DNA of 64,000 bases from Chloroflexota bacterium (GCA_016865855.1 VGNX01000001.1:107711-171710), one strand, 5' to 3'; positions 1 to 8,545 are shown, counted from the stretch's first letter. The notes: generated from the sequence alone by a model not told the origin. Translations and numbers: made by a program.

Positions 1-857
1 ACCGGCACCGGCGAATTAGAAATAAAGTAGTCACGGAGGGCCTTATTGGCCGCCACGCCGCCAGCCAGCAATATCTGCTTGACGCCCAACCTTTCAGCAG
101 CTTGTATTGCCTTCGTAGCCAGGACATCAACCACCGCTTGCTGAAAGCTAGCCGCTGCCTCGGCTACCCGGGAAGAGTCCGAAAAATCGTTGTCCCTGAC
201 CAAATGGAGAAGAGCTGTTTTCAGCCCGCTGAAGCTAAAATCGTCGCTGCCCTTAAGCCAAGCCCGTGGTAAAGCAAATGATGGCACCCTGTCTTTGGCT
301 GTTGCCTCTATAGCTGGGCCGCCGGGATAACCCAGGCCCAAAATCCTAGCTGCTTTATCGAAGGCCTCACCAGCAGCATCGTCTCGTGTCCGCCCCAGCC
401 TTTGGAACTGCCCGTGTCCTTTCATCATTACCAAATCGCTATGCCCCCCGGAAACAATAAGGCAAAGACAGGGAAAAACAGGCTCATCCCCGCTTAACCA
501 GTTGGCGTAGATATGGCCTTCAAGATGATTGATGCCGATGAGGGGCAAGCCCTGGGCTAGAGCCACCGCTTTAGCTATATTCACCCCGACCAATAATGAG
601 CCGGCCAGACCAGGACCCATGGTTACGGCGATAGCGGCTATATCCTGCCAGGTGGCTTCCGTCTCAGCCATAGCGCTTTCCACCACCGGCAAAGCTGTAA
701 TCAGGTGCTGCCTTGAGGCCACCTCGGGGACAATACCGCCGTAGCGACTGTGTATATCCACCTGAGAGGCGACGACATTTGACAGGATACTAGCTCCGTC
801 TTCAACTACCGCCGCCGCCGTTTCATCGCACGAAGTTTCGATACCAAGTATTTTCAC
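1..857 (-). CDS. tsaD: tRNA N6-adenosine threonylcarbamoyltransferase TsaD (3' end outside window)
   Basis: This gene is absent from the ORF track because it starts with GTG and runs off the left edge; reading the minus strand from 857 gives a continuous frame of about 285 codons. It opens [20 protein letters not shown], the TsaD/Kae1 signature with ASKHA-fold phosphate binding. The metal-binding pair is visible as [11 protein letters not shown] (HxxxH), followed by a LIVSGG...GHSDLV segment. TsaD with TsaB and TsaE transfers threonylcarbamoyl from threonylcarbamoyl-AMP to A37 of ANN-decoding tRNAs in the cytoplasm. The family is usually about 330-340 residues, so roughly 50 C-terminal residues are missing only because of the window edge. 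Family assignment is firm. Confidence 0.95.
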   Translation of the reverse strand, partial: MKILGIETSCDETAAAVVEDGASILSNVVASQVDIHSRYGGIVPEVASRQHLITALPVVESAMAETEATWQDIAAIAVTMGPGLAGSLLVGVNIAKAVALAQGLPLIGINHLEGHIYANWLSGDEPVFPCLCLIVSGGHSDLVMMKGHGQFQRLGRTRDDAAGEAFDKAARILGLGYPGGPAIEATAKDRVPSFALPRAWLKGSDDFSFSGLKTALLHLVRDNDFSDSSRVAEAAASFQQAVVDVLATKAIQAAERLGVKQILLAGGVAANKALRDYFISNSPVP

Positions 858-920
858 AATCGAGATTATAACACAAGTCATTCACGCATCCCGAAATTAG
901 TATCGGCCTCCTCCAACCGA

Positions 921-987
921 TGTAGTCGCGACCCTTTATGGTCGCTTGCGGGTAAGGTTTCGGCGAGGCTAAAGCCTCGCAACTACA
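921..987. repeat. Type A double-hairpin repeat (TGTAG...CTACA)
   Basis: The unit starts TGTAG, carries GCGACC...GGTCGC and GCGAGGCTAAAGCCTCGC hairpins, and ends CTACA. It lies between divergent tsaD and the small ORF at 1067. The same architecture recurs at about ten intergenic loci in this window. Confidence 0.85.
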
Positions 988-1066
988 CATTGTCATTTCA
1001 CCTGCGCTAGATGCTATAATTTAATAAAGGGGATTAAAGATGTGGCATCGAAGACATCTCTAGCAT

Positions 1067-1228
1067 ATGTGCTTCGGCTTTCCTCCCTTCGGCTTCTTCT
1101 GCTACGGGCCAAGGCCTTTCCCCAGCCGTGAAGAACAATTGGAAGTGCTTCAGGAATACAAGAAAGAGCTGGAGAAAGAACTAAAGAACATCGAAAAGGA
1201 AATCCAGGAGCTGAAAAAGAGCAGCTAA
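1067..1228 (+). CDS. Small 53-aa protein, aromatic N-terminus plus coiled coil (DUF5320-like)
   Basis: Too short for the ORF track. The frame begins ATG at 1067 and reads MCFGFPPFGFFCYGPRPFP, then a highly charged heptad-like segment (EEQLEVLQEYKKELEKELKNIEKEIQELKK) and stops at 1228. The pattern of a Gly/Pro/aromatic head followed by a short coiled coil is what small DUF5320-type proteins look like; that family link is from memory of the pattern, not a search. No strong ribosome-binding site is visible, and a seven-codon ORF ending at 1063 lies just upstream. The function is unknown. The clean charged-helix pattern argues for a real gene. Confidence 0.6.
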   Translation: MCFGFPPFGFFCYGPRPFPSREEQLEVLQEYKKELEKELKNIEKEIQELKKSS

Positions 1229-1241
1229 CGGTAATGTTTAT

Positions 1242-1307
1242 TGTCATTGCGAGGAGCATAGCGACGTGGCAATCTCTGAGATTGCTTCGCCTTCGGCTCG
1301 CAATGAC
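1242..1307. repeat. Type B repeat (TGTCATTGCGAG...CAATGAC)
   Basis: The unit reads TGTCATTGCGAGGAGCATAG, then a GTGGCAATCTC / GAGATTGC core, and closes CTCGCAATGAC. Its ends are roughly complementary, so the unit can fold on itself. Related copies occur throughout the window. Confidence 0.85.
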
Positions 1308-1403
1308 GGGTTGGACTTACCAAAGGCTTTCACTAAGTGTATTTGCTACCGAGACCGAACCAGTGTAAAATATTAAAAACACTACTTATGTAAACGGGGG
1401 AAG

Positions 1404-2285
1404 ATGGACACAGGTACTTGGAAAGTTAAATCAGGGTTAGCCCAGATGCTGAAGGGCGGTGTCATCATGGATGTGGTCACACCGGAGCATGCCAAGATCG
1501 CCGAAGACGCCGGAGCCTGTGCTGTCATGGCACTGGAGCGGGTGCCAGCAGACATCCGGGCTGCCGGCGGTGTTGCCCGTATGGCTGACCCGACGATAAT
1601 TGCCGCCATAATGGAAGCGGTGAGCATCCCGGTGATGGCTAAATGCCGCATCGGGCATTTTGTCGAGGCTCAGGTTTTGGAAGCGCTGGGGGTTGACTTC
1701 ATCGACGAATCAGAGGTGCTGACGCCGGCTGACGAAAGCCATCACATCTGGAAACACGATTTCAAGGTCCCCTTCGTCTGCGGCTGCCGCGATTTAGGCG
1801 AAGCCCTGCGCCGCATCGCAGAAGGTGCCGCCATGATTCGCACCAAAGGTGAAGCCGGCAGCGGTAACATCGTTGAAGCCGTAAGACACATGCGGGCAGT
1901 TCAGGATGGCATCCGCAAACTCCAGGGTATGCCTATTGATGAGCTTACCACCGAAGCCAAAAACCTGGGTGCTCCTCTCGAGCTGGTGCTGGAAATACAT
2001 AACACAGGAAAACTACCGGTGGTCAATTTCGCCGCTGGCGGTGTAGCTACGCCGGCCGATGCTGCGCTGATGATGCAACTGGGCGCCGAGGGCGTCTTCG
2101 TCGGCTCGGGCATTTTCAAATCAAGCGACCCAGCGTCAAGGGCTAAAGCCGTCGTCAAAGCCACTACACATTACCGCGACCCGGCAATCATCGCCGAGGT
2201 ATCCAAAGCCTTGGGCACAGCCATGCCTGGGCTGGACATAAAGACCATTCCGCCGGAAGAATTATTGGCCACCAGAGGCTGGTAG
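1404..2285 (+). CDS. pdxS: Pyridoxal 5'-phosphate synthase lyase subunit PdxS
   Basis: PdxS condenses ribose 5-phosphate, glyceraldehyde 3-phosphate and ammonia into pyridoxal 5'-phosphate in the DXP-independent vitamin B6 pathway, as a dodecamer docked with PdxT. The 293-residue product has the family's full length. Visible signatures are [17 protein letters not shown] near the start, [18 protein letters not shown] around residues 44-61, the lysine in [15 protein letters not shown], and the phosphate-binding [31 protein letters not shown] region near 208-238. A GGGGGA ribosome-binding site precedes the ATG, with a TAAAAT -10-like box about 35 bases upstream. The pdxT start follows the stop by one base, so the two are cotranscribed and probably translationally coupled. 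Confidence 0.97.
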   Translation: MDTGTWKVKSGLAQMLKGGVIMDVVTPEHAKIAEDAGACAVMALERVPADIRAAGGVARMADPTIIAAIMEAVSIPVMAKCRIGHFVEAQVLEALGVDFIDESEVLTPADESHHIWKHDFKVPFVCGCRDLGEALRRIAEGAAMIRTKGEAGSGNIVEAVRHMRAVQDGIRKLQGMPIDELTTEAKNLGAPLELVLEIHNTGKLPVVNFAAGGVATPADAALMMQLGAEGVFVGSGIFKSSDPASRAKAVVKATTHYRDPAIIAEVSKALGTAMPGLDIKTIPPEELLATRGW

Positions 2286-2286
2286 A

Positions 2287-3057
2287 GTGAAAATTGGTGT
2301 CCTGGCTCTGCAAGGAGCTGTGACTGAACATATAGGAATGCTATCCGCTTTAGACGCAGAGGCTGTCCCCGTCCGCTTGCCCTCTGAGCTCGATGGCCTG
2401 GACGCACTGGTAATCCCGGGTGGGGAAAGTACCACGATCAGCAAACTGCTGTCTGACTACGGCCTGACGGAGCCGATTCGCAAACTCGCCCAACAAGGCT
2501 TCCCACTGTTTGGGACCTGTGCCGGCCTGGTACTTCTGGCCAAGAAAGTACCCAATCTAGAGATGGAGCCCATCGGGGTTATGGACATCGAGGTGAAGCG
2601 CAATGCCTTCGGCAGACAGGTGGACAGCTTTGAGGCCGACCTGCAGATACCAGCCCTGGACAATGGAACTTTCCACGGCATCTTCATCCGGGCTCCGATA
2701 ATCGAAAAGGCCGAACGCGGTGTTGAGATATTATGTCAATTAAACGGCAGGCCGGTGGCAGTCAGGCAAGGCAAGCTGCTCGCCTGCGCCTTCCACCCAG
2801 AACTGACCGATGATTTGAGATTCCACAGATATTTCCTCGACCTTCTTACAGGAGACAGGTCATCTAATAATCCCGCCAGTCACTCTGAACCCCTCGCCTT
2901 CTATCATTCTGAGCCCTCCGCTTCCTGTCATTCTGAGGAAGCGGAGCGACCGAAGAATCTCTCTCAGAATAAACCCCGCAAACAGGCTAGAGATCCTTCG
3001 CTATCGCTCAGGATGACACGCCAACACCATCCAGGAGATGATATTTGCAAAAGGTAA
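2287..3057 (+). CDS. pdxT: Pyridoxal 5'-phosphate synthase glutaminase subunit PdxT with repeat-encoded C-terminal tail
   Basis: PdxT hydrolyses glutamine and channels ammonia to PdxS. The GTG start one base after pdxS fits. Class I amidotransferase features are present: PGGESTTISKLL (oxyanion region), the nucleophile in GTCAGLVLLAK near residue 78, and AFHPELTDDLRFHRYF with the catalytic His and Glu near 168-170. The family normally ends at about 190 residues, right after FLDLL. Here the frame continues about 65 residues through a dispersed repeat, giving a low-complexity tail (HSEPLAFYHSEPSASCHSEEAERPKNLS...RDPSLSLRMT) that is translated type B repeat rather than a domain. The stop overlaps the next start by 13 bases. 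The core assignment is certain; whether the tail is tolerated, cleaved or functional is unknown. Confidence 0.95.
   Translation: MKIGVLALQGAVTEHIGMLSALDAEAVPVRLPSELDGLDALVIPGGESTTISKLLSDYGLTEPIRKLAQQGFPLFGTCAGLVLLAKKVPNLEMEPIGVMDIEVKRNAFGRQVDSFEADLQIPALDNGTFHGIFIRAPIIEKAERGVEILCQLNGRPVAVRQGKLLACAFHPELTDDLRFHRYFLDLLTGDRSSNNPASHSEPLAFYHSEPSASCHSEEAERPKNLSQNKPRKQARDPSLSLRMTRQHHPGDDICKR
2878..3020. repeat. Type B repeat cluster inside the pdxT 3' end
   Basis: Tandem partial units (CACTCTGAACCC, CATTCTGAGCCC, CATTCTGAGGAAGCGGAGCGACCGAAGAATC) end with AGAGATCCTTCGCTATCGCTCAGGATGACA. The unit family is the same as at other intergenic loci, but here it is in frame with pdxT. Confidence 0.85.
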
Positions 3058-4541
3058 TTGCTGACGATTTAGACGCCCTGCTTGGTGTCCTGCCACCCCA
3101 CATCCGCCAGGCGCTTCTTGAGCAACCTGACAACAGTGAATTAATTGAAGTAGTCCTTGATCTCGGACGTCCCCCCGAAGCCCGCTATCCGCAAAGGGAA
3201 ATAACCCTTAGCCCCAAAGAGGCCACAGACTCAGATATCAAGCATGTGGTCTCCCGCATCGGCAGCTTCAGCGGCGATAACCGCGCCGGCATCGAGCGCA
3301 CGCTCCATCGAATCTCGGCTATGCGCAACCGGGAGGGACGGATCGTTGGCCTGACCTGCCGCGTAGGCAGAGCTGTCTTCGGCACGGTGAAAATCATCCA
3401 GGACCTTGTCGAGTCAGGCAAAAACGTGCTGCTCCTCGGCCGACCTGGCATCGGCAAAACAACAATGTTGCGCGAAGTAGCCCGTGTCCTGGCCGATGAC
3501 TTCAAAAAGCGGGTAATCGTCGTTGACACCTCCAATGAAATCGCCGGTGACGGTGATATACCCCATCCCGCCATAGGACATACGCGGCGGATGCAGGTGC
3601 CAACACCGACCATGCAGCACGCAGTGATGATTGAAGCCGTGGAAAACCACATGCCCGAGGTCATTATTGTCGATGAAATAGGCACCAGCCTGGAGGCTGA
3701 AGCGGCTCGAACCATCGCCGAACGTGGCGTCCAGCTGGTCGGCACCGCCCACGGAAACAGCCTGGAGAACCTGATGATGAACCCTACTCTGTCCGACCTC
3801 ATCGGCGGCATTCAAACGGTGACCCTGGGAGACGAGGAGGCAAGGCGGCGGCATACACAGAAATCAATTCTGGAGCGCAAGGCACCGCCCACCTTCAATA
3901 TAGTTGTCGAAATCCAGGAACGAGATAGAGTAACTGTTCACCCGGACGTAGGCCAGGCCGTAGATGCTGTTCTTCACGGCAGACCCCAGGAAACCGAAAT
4001 CCGCTGGCTTGATAAAAACGGTGAAGTGAGAAAGGATAAGGCAACAGCTTCCCACGCCTTGAACAAGAAAGAGCCAATACCAAAGAGAGAAGAGTTTCGA
4101 ATATACCTTTTCGGCCTCAACCGCGCTAAGCTGGAAGAGGCTGCCAGAGAGAAAGGGATTACCCTAGAGATTACTAATGAGCTCAAGGGAAGCAACCTAT
4201 TACTTACCACCAAGAACTATTATCGCCGCAAACCGCAGAAGATAAGGGATGCCGAGATAGCCGGCATTCCCATCTATGCCGTCAAAAGCAACAACATTCC
4301 CCAATTGAGACAATGCCTTGACACTATATACGGGCCACACAAAGACACACCCATCAATTCCGCCATTGAAGAAGCCGAAAAAGCGATTACCCAGGTAAGA
4401 GAAGGCAAGGGGCCTGTAGAACTTAGCCCGCAGAATGCCTACATCCGCCGTTTGCAGCATCTCCTGGCCGAACGCCATAGCCTGGCTTCCCATAGCCTGG
4501 GCAAAGAACCAGGAAGAAGAGTACAGATTCTAAAAGGCTAA
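3045..4541 (+). CDS. AAA ATPase with C-terminal R3H domain (Ycf45/SpoIIIAA-like)
   Basis: A 498-residue protein with Walker A GRPGIGKTTMLREVAR at about 132-147, a conserved VVDTSNEIAGDGDIPHPAIGHTRRMQV stretch, and Walker B VIIVDEIGTSLEAEAART near 206. This resembles the SpoIIIAA/Ycf45 branch of P-loop ATPases. The C-terminus has an R3H-like segment (RRLQHLLAERHSLASHSLGKEPGRRVQI), which in this family is thought to bind single-stranded nucleic acid. The start is TTG, supported by the upstream AGGAGATGA, and overlaps pdxT by 13 bases. The ATG-free start and overlap suggest coupling to pdxT, but a functional link to vitamin B6 is not implied. The cellular role is not established; nucleic-acid-dependent ATPase is an inference. 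Confidence 0.85.
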   Translation: MQKVIADDLDALLGVLPPHIRQALLEQPDNSELIEVVLDLGRPPEARYPQREITLSPKEATDSDIKHVVSRIGSFSGDNRAGIERTLHRISAMRNREGRIVGLTCRVGRAVFGTVKIIQDLVESGKNVLLLGRPGIGKTTMLREVARVLADDFKKRVIVVDTSNEIAGDGDIPHPAIGHTRRMQVPTPTMQHAVMIEAVENHMPEVIIVDEIGTSLEAEAARTIAERGVQLVGTAHGNSLENLMMNPTLSDLIGGIQTVTLGDEEARRRHTQKSILERKAPPTFNIVVEIQERDRVTVHPDVGQAVDAVLHGRPQETEIRWLDKNGEVRKDKATASHALNKKEPIPKREEFRIYLFGLNRAKLEEAAREKGITLEITNELKGSNLLLTTKNYYRRKPQKIRDAEIAGIPIYAVKSNNIPQLRQCLDTIYGPHKDTPINSAIEEAEKAITQVREGKGPVELSPQNAYIRRLQHLLAERHSLASHSLGKEPGRRVQILKG

Positions 4542-4599
4542 AACAGCCTTTATTTTGTCGTAGGAGAGGCAAATCTTAAGAGGTGGTATGAATAGCTTA

Positions 4600-4658
4600 T
4601 GTAGGGACAGACCTTCAGGTCTGTCCGCTTTGGACAGGTCTAAAGACCTGTCCCTACA
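4600..4658. repeat. Type A-like double hairpin (GGACAGACC / GGTCTGTCC variant)
   Basis: TGTAGGGACAGACCTTCAGGTCTGTCC is followed by GGACAGGTCTAAAGACCTGTCCCTACA. It keeps the TGTAG...CTACA ends and two-hairpin layout of type A but with different stem sequences. A second copy of this variant is at 21468-21534. Confidence 0.85.
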
Positions 4659-4691
4659 TTTACTTTGCCTTCCCCTGGCAGGAGATAATCC

Positions 4692-5330
4692 ATGAGTCTA
4701 TTCATCACCTTTGAAGGCAGTGAAGGCTGCGGCAAGAGCACACAGGCCAAAGCCCTGTGGAGGAAACTTTCCCGGTTGAGCATCCCCGCAGAGCTGACTC
4801 ACGAGCCCGGCGGCACACCTCTAGGCAACCAGCTGAGACGCGTATTGAAAAGAAGACGCCATGATGAAATCTCACCCCTAGCCGAGATATTGCTCTTTGC
4901 CGCCTGCCGCATCCAACTGGTAACCGAAGTGATTCGCCCCAGCCTGCAGCAAGGCAAGGTGGTCATCTGCGACCGCTTCACCGACTCCACCATAGCTTAC
5001 CAGGGTTATGGTCGTGGGCTGGACCTGGAGACCATAAAAAAAATCAACGAGCTAGCTACCCAAGGAATCAAGCCCAACCTCACTATATTGCTGGACATCC
5101 CCACACAAAAAGGACTGGGCCGCAAGCAATCCACGACAAACGACCGCTTCGAGGCCGAAGACATCGCCTTTCACAACAAAGTAAGAGATGGCTACCTTAA
5201 GTTAGCCGCCCGTGAGCCTGAACGCTGGCTGGTGATAGATGCTACCTTGCCCAGAGCCAGAATTGGTAAAATTATCTGGGACAGGGTCAACCAACTACTT
5301 AACAAGCACCACCTATCATTGCAACCCTGA
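4692..5330 (+). CDS. tmk: Thymidylate kinase
   Basis: Tmk phosphorylates dTMP to dTDP for DNA synthesis in the cytosol. The 212-residue product has the P-loop FEGSEGCGKSTQAKAL at residues 5-20, the DR motif in VVICDRFTDSTIAYQG near 93-108, and a lid-region stretch QSTTNDRFEAEDIAFHNKVRDGYL. Length is normal for the family. The ATG at 4692 has a modest purine-rich site (GGAGATAAT) upstream. It is separated from the R3H ATPase by 150 bases that contain a repeat, so it may have its own promoter. Confidence 0.96.
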   Translation: MSLFITFEGSEGCGKSTQAKALWRKLSRLSIPAELTHEPGGTPLGNQLRRVLKRRRHDEISPLAEILLFAACRIQLVTEVIRPSLQQGKVVICDRFTDSTIAYQGYGRGLDLETIKKINELATQGIKPNLTILLDIPTQKGLGRKQSTTNDRFEAEDIAFHNKVRDGYLKLAAREPERWLVIDATLPRARIGKIIWDRVNQLLNKHHLSLQP

Positions 5331-5340
5331 TCACAGAACA

Positions 5341-5447
5341 TGTAGTGCGAGGCTTTAGCCTCGCCCGTAACCCAGCCCCAGGCGACCTTATAAGGTCGCC
5401 GCTACATGTGGGATAAGAAAGGGCGACCCTAAAGGGTCGCAACTACA
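5341..5447. repeat. Type A double-hairpin repeat plus an extra half unit
   Basis: TGTAGTGCGAGGCTTTAGCCTCGC, then GGCGACCTTATAAGGTCGCCGCTACA (ends 5406), followed by an isolated half unit GGGCGACCCTAAAGGGTCGCAACTACA ending near 5447. A degenerate type B piece (TGTCATTGCAAGCGAAGTGAAGCAGTCTCA) fills 5478-5508, up to the mnmA start. Confidence 0.8.
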
Positions 5448-5522
5448 TTGGCTGGACTGAAAAATGTAGCGGTTAGAATGTCATTGCAAGCGAAGTGAAG
5501 CAGTCTCATTGTGGGTTTAAAA

Positions 5523-6587
5523 ATGTCTAAAAAGCGGGTAGCTGTAGCCTTAAGCGGCGGCGTGGACTCCTCAACAGCAGCTTTCCTGCTCCAGGAAGCT
5601 GACTACGAGGTCATCGGCCTGACCATGCGTTTGTGGCCTGAGGAGGAAGCAATGCCGGAGAAGCAGCGACATCCCTGCCCATCAACATCAAACATACGTG
5701 ACGCTGAGCATTTCTGCCGGACTCTCGGCATACCTTTTCACCTCCTCAATCTGGAGAACGAGTTCAAACAACATGTAATTGACTACTTCTGCCGGGAATA
5801 CAGTAAAGGCCGAACTCCGAACCCGTGCATTGCCTGTAATCGGCACATAAAATTCGGCTTCCTCCTCGACCAGGCTTTCTCTCTAGACGCCGACTATTTA
5901 GCCACCGGTCATTACGCCAGAATCGAGTACTATAACGACACCTATCATCTGCTCAAAGGCATTGACCCGGACAAAGACCAGTCTTACATGCTCTACACTC
6001 TGGGGCAGGACAAGCTCAGCCGCATACTCTTCCCTCTAGGCAACTACCTCAAAGCCAACGTCCGAGAGCTAGCACGACAAAAGGGCTTACCCACCGCCGG
6101 CAAGCCCAGCAGCCAGGACATCTGCTTCATCGCCTCGGACTACGGCGCTTTCCTCAGCCGGCATTTCACCCCAACCCCGGGACAAATCGTCAACAGTCAT
6201 GGCGAAGTGCTGGGCAGGCACAGGGGAACCGCCCTTTACACCGTGGGACAAAGGCGTGGCCTGGGGCTTATCGCCGCTGAACCGCTCTATGTAACAAAGA
6301 TAGAACCTGATAAGAACCAGCTTATCGTCGGCTCCAAACAAGAGCTTTACAACTCCAGACTCGCTGCCGGAGAAGTGAACTGGATATCCGGAAAAGCTCC
6401 TTCCGAGCCGATGACGGTGGCTGTTAAAATACGCTATCGGTCGCCGGAGGTAGCTGCCACCCTTTACCCGGCGCCGGACTCTGCCGAAGTAAGCTTCCAC
6501 CAGCCACAGCCTGCCATCACCCCGGGGCAAGCTGTGGTTTTCTACCAAGATAACGAGGTCCTAGGCGGTGGCACTATTGAAAGCTAG
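5523..6587 (+). CDS. mnmA: tRNA-specific 2-thiouridylase MnmA
   Basis: MnmA activates U34 of Lys, Glu and Gln tRNAs with ATP and inserts sulfur from a relay cysteine. The PP-loop SGGVDSSTAAFLL is at the N-terminus; the catalytic cysteines are visible in TPNPCIACNRHIKF and SSQDICFIASDYG, and GIDPDKDQSYMLYTL is typical of the family. I prefer ATG 5523 (354 aa, MSKKRVAVALSGG) over the track's GTG at 5511, because the four extra residues run into a type B repeat remnant and add nothing conserved. No clear Shine-Dalgarno is visible. The 3' end overlaps rnhB by 20 bases. Confidence 0.95.
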   Translation: MSKKRVAVALSGGVDSSTAAFLLQEADYEVIGLTMRLWPEEEAMPEKQRHPCPSTSNIRDAEHFCRTLGIPFHLLNLENEFKQHVIDYFCREYSKGRTPNPCIACNRHIKFGFLLDQAFSLDADYLATGHYARIEYYNDTYHLLKGIDPDKDQSYMLYTLGQDKLSRILFPLGNYLKANVRELARQKGLPTAGKPSSQDICFIASDYGAFLSRHFTPTPGQIVNSHGEVLGRHRGTALYTVGQRRGLGLIAAEPLYVTKIEPDKNQLIVGSKQELYNSRLAAGEVNWISGKAPSEPMTVAVKIRYRSPEVAATLYPAPDSAEVSFHQPQPAITPGQAVVFYQDNEVLGGGTIES

Positions 6588-7227
6588 AAGCCGCAAACCT
6601 ATATCCGAGCTGCCAAGCTTGAACGAAGAAAATGGGCTTAGCGCCCGAGGCTATCGCCTCATCGCCGGCATAGATGAAGCTGGACGTGGCGCCTTAGCCG
6701 GCCCGGTAGTCGCCGCCGCTGTAATCCTGCCCCAATCACCCGACTTCCCCTGGTTAAAATCGATTCGAGACAGCAAAGAGATCCCGCCGGCCAGACGGGA
6801 GTCCCTCTTCGACCTGATCAAACAGGAGGCCATAGCTATCGGCGTCGGCATCATTGCTCCTCAAACCATTGATGTCATCGGCATTCTCAATGCCACCAAA
6901 GTTGCCATGTGCCAGGCCGTGGAGCAGCTAGCCTGCCCGCCCGACTTCCTGCTAATAGACTACCTGCGCCTGCCTCAGCTTCGCATCTCCCAAAAACCGA
7001 TAGTCCGGGGCGACAAATTATGCCTCTCCATCTCCTGCGCCTCGATTATCGCCAAGGTCAGCCGTGACCGCATTATGGTAGAGCTTGACCAGCTTCATCC
7101 CGGTTACGGCTTAGCCCATCACAAAGGCTATGGCACCAGGGAGCATGTCAGTTGTTTGCATCAGCGGGGCCCTTCGCCCATCCACCGCCATTCCTTCGCC
7201 CCGGTAAGAGAGGCAGCCCAAATATAA
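6568..7227 (+). CDS. rnhB: Ribonuclease HII
   Basis: RNase HII removes ribonucleotides embedded in DNA and RNA primers. The 219-residue product carries the DEAGRG motif ([22 protein letters not shown], residues about 33-54), the third acidic residue in [10 protein letters not shown] near 131, and [12 protein letters not shown], followed by [14 protein letters not shown]. The GTG start lies inside mnmA (20-base overlap), which implies translational coupling. About 30 residues precede the conserved core, slightly long for the family, so a later start is possible but none has a better upstream site. Confidence 0.94.
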   Translation: MALLKARSRKPISELPSLNEENGLSARGYRLIAGIDEAGRGALAGPVVAAAVILPQSPDFPWLKSIRDSKEIPPARRESLFDLIKQEAIAIGVGIIAPQTIDVIGILNATKVAMCQAVEQLACPPDFLLIDYLRLPQLRISQKPIVRGDKLCLSISCASIIAKVSRDRIMVELDQLHPGYGLAHHKGYGTREHVSCLHQRGPSPIHRHSFAPVREAAQI

Positions 7228-7252
7228 GAGATTGATTACTAATGTAAAAACA

Positions 7253-7450
7253 TGTAGCCCCGAGGTTTTGACCTCGGGAACCACAACCCTAGCCATAGAG
7301 AAAGGGCCACTTGAAAGGCACCGCTGCACTGCAAACGAATAGCCCCGAGGTTTTAACCTCGGGAAACACAACCACCTGTCATTCTGAAGGAGCGAAGCGA
7401 CTGAAGAATCTCATCCACTCAACATAAACTCCGCGAAGAATCTTTCACTG
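7253..7450. repeat. Type A-like hairpins followed by a type B repeat
   Basis: Two CCCGAGGTTTT(G/A)ACCTCGGG hairpins (7258-7277 and about 7343-7362) are followed by CTGTCATTCTGAAGGAGCGAAGCGACTGAAGAATCTC and a related tail ending near 7450. These fill most of the 290-base gap between rnhB and yraN; I see no gene there. Confidence 0.75.
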
Positions 7451-7517
7451 AAATTATTGCTTTCCCAAGAACCAAAAAGTAGAATAGCAACCATAGATAA
7501 CTCCGATTGACTACACT

Positions 7518-7883
7518 ATGAAACGCAAAGAAGTCGGCACTACTGGCGAAAAGCTAGCCAGGGACTTTCTCAAAAAGAAAGGCTACAAGATTCGTGATAC
7601 CAATTTCCGCTGCCGCGAAGGTGAAATAGACATCATCGCTGAGAAAAAAGGCTATCTCGTCTTCGTCGAAGTCCGCACCAAGACCAGCTCCGGCTTCGGC
7701 AGCCCCGAGGAATCGGTGACCTTTGCCAAAAAGGAAAAACTCATCGCCTCAGCCCTCACCTACCTGTCCGAAGGCAAGAACCTGCCCGAGTCATGGCGCA
7801 TAGACTTCGTCGCCGTCGAACTCGACCAGAAGGGCAAACCCACCCGTATTGACCTGATTGAGAACGCCGTCAGCCAAGATTAG
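7518..7883 (+). CDS. yraN: YraN/UPF0102 family nuclease-like protein
   Basis: A 121-residue protein with the UPF0102 layout: GEKLARDFLKKKGYKIRDTNFRCREGEIDIIAEKKGYLVFVEVRTKTS, containing the PD-(D/E)XK-like EIDII...FVEVR pattern. Families of this type are predicted to be DNA-processing nucleases but the in vivo role is unresolved. It commonly sits next to rnhB, as here. Its last eight codons and the following 60 bases are duplicated at 8795-8878, downstream of a toxin-antitoxin-like module, so this gene's 3' end marks an insertion boundary. Confidence 0.92.
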   Translation: MKRKEVGTTGEKLARDFLKKKGYKIRDTNFRCREGEIDIIAEKKGYLVFVEVRTKTSSGFGSPEESVTFAKKEKLIASALTYLSEGKNLPESWRIDFVAVELDQKGKPTRIDLIENAVSQD

Positions 7884-7943
7884 CCCACAAACACACTAAC
7901 ATACTAAGCAGTGCTCGTTGATACCTAACATGCAGTAAAAACC
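7860..7943. repeat. 84-bp direct repeat, left copy (yraN 3' end)
   Basis: GAGAACGCCGTCAGCCAAGATTAG... through ATGCAGTAAAAACC matches 8795-8878 with a single mismatch (7920 G, 8855 C). The left copy includes the functional yraN stop codon. Confidence 0.93.
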
Positions 7944-7980
7944 GCTCCTCTACAGACTTGACTCCAAGGCAAGGCTATCT

Positions 7981-8020
7981 TATAATTCACACGGATGAAC
8001 ATTTATTCACGTCGATGAAT
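7981..8020 (+). promoter_or_regulatory. Promoter with two tandem operator-like palindromes
   Basis: TATAAT (7981-7986) overlaps the first of two ATTCA-N6-TGAA(C/T) boxes, 7985-8000 and 8005-8020. Their centres are 20 bp apart, about two helical turns. The second overlaps the preferred ATG of the downstream gene, whose N-terminus has a DNA-binding fold. Autoregulation is an inference from this arrangement. Confidence 0.55.
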
Positions 8021-8545
8021 CTTGCGGACCAAATCTCAATACGAATACTGGCTGCCATAGCCGAAGACATTGAGCGAGAATACTACCAGCGCGAGATAGC
8101 CAGGCTGGCCGGGATCAGCATCGGTGCCACGAGCCAGAAACTGCGGAAGCTCTCTGAGGGTGGTTTGGTGAACTCGAGGAAATCCGGCAAGATGATGTTC
8201 TACCGCTACAATCTAGAGGATCCTGTGGCAAAGCAGTTCAAGATACTCTTGAACGTGAATGCAGTCCATGGGATGGTTCAAGAACTGAGAGATTATGCCA
8301 GGCGGATCATACTATTTGGCAGTTGTGCCGAAGGCACGAATACAAAAAGAAGCGACATAGACCTGCTAGTGATTAGTGAAGCCGGCAAGAGGGTGAGAGA
8401 CACAGCCAGTAAATATGCTTCGAAACTGGACAGAAAAGTGTCTCCTGTGGTAATGAACGCCAATGAATTCCGCCAATTACGTTCAAAAGACAGACCTCTA
8501 TACGAAAGAATCAGCAAAGGGATCGTATTATGGGAGAGCCAGTAA
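8015..8545 (+). CDS. HTH-MNT nucleotidyltransferase (MNT/HEPN toxin-antitoxin type)
   Basis: The N-terminal half is a winged-helix-like segment (EREYYQREIARLAGISIGATSQKLRKLSEGGLVNSRKSGKMMFYRYN). The C-terminal half is a minimal nucleotidyltransferase with the GS-x10-DxD signature in LFGSCAEGTNTKRSDIDLLVIS. In MNT/HEPN pairs the MNT protein usually acts as antitoxin, modifying the HEPN RNase. I choose ATG 8015 over the track's TTG 7958 because the -10 box and operator-like palindromes lie between them, making 8015 the first reasonable start after the likely transcription start. It overlaps the HEPN-like gene by 16 bases. The module sits between copies of the yraN 3' end. Confidence 0.78.
   Translation: MNLADQISIRILAAIAEDIEREYYQREIARLAGISIGATSQKLRKLSEGGLVNSRKSGKMMFYRYNLEDPVAKQFKILLNVNAVHGMVQELRDYARRIILFGSCAEGTNTKRSDIDLLVISEAGKRVRDTASKYASKLDRKVSPVVMNANEFRQLRSKDRPLYERISKGIVLWESQ

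Noticed and set aside
1308-1403. Riboswitch or attenuator ahead of pdxS
   Set aside because: The leader is short and shows no aptamer-like structure; only a -10-like box and a ribosome-binding site are visible.
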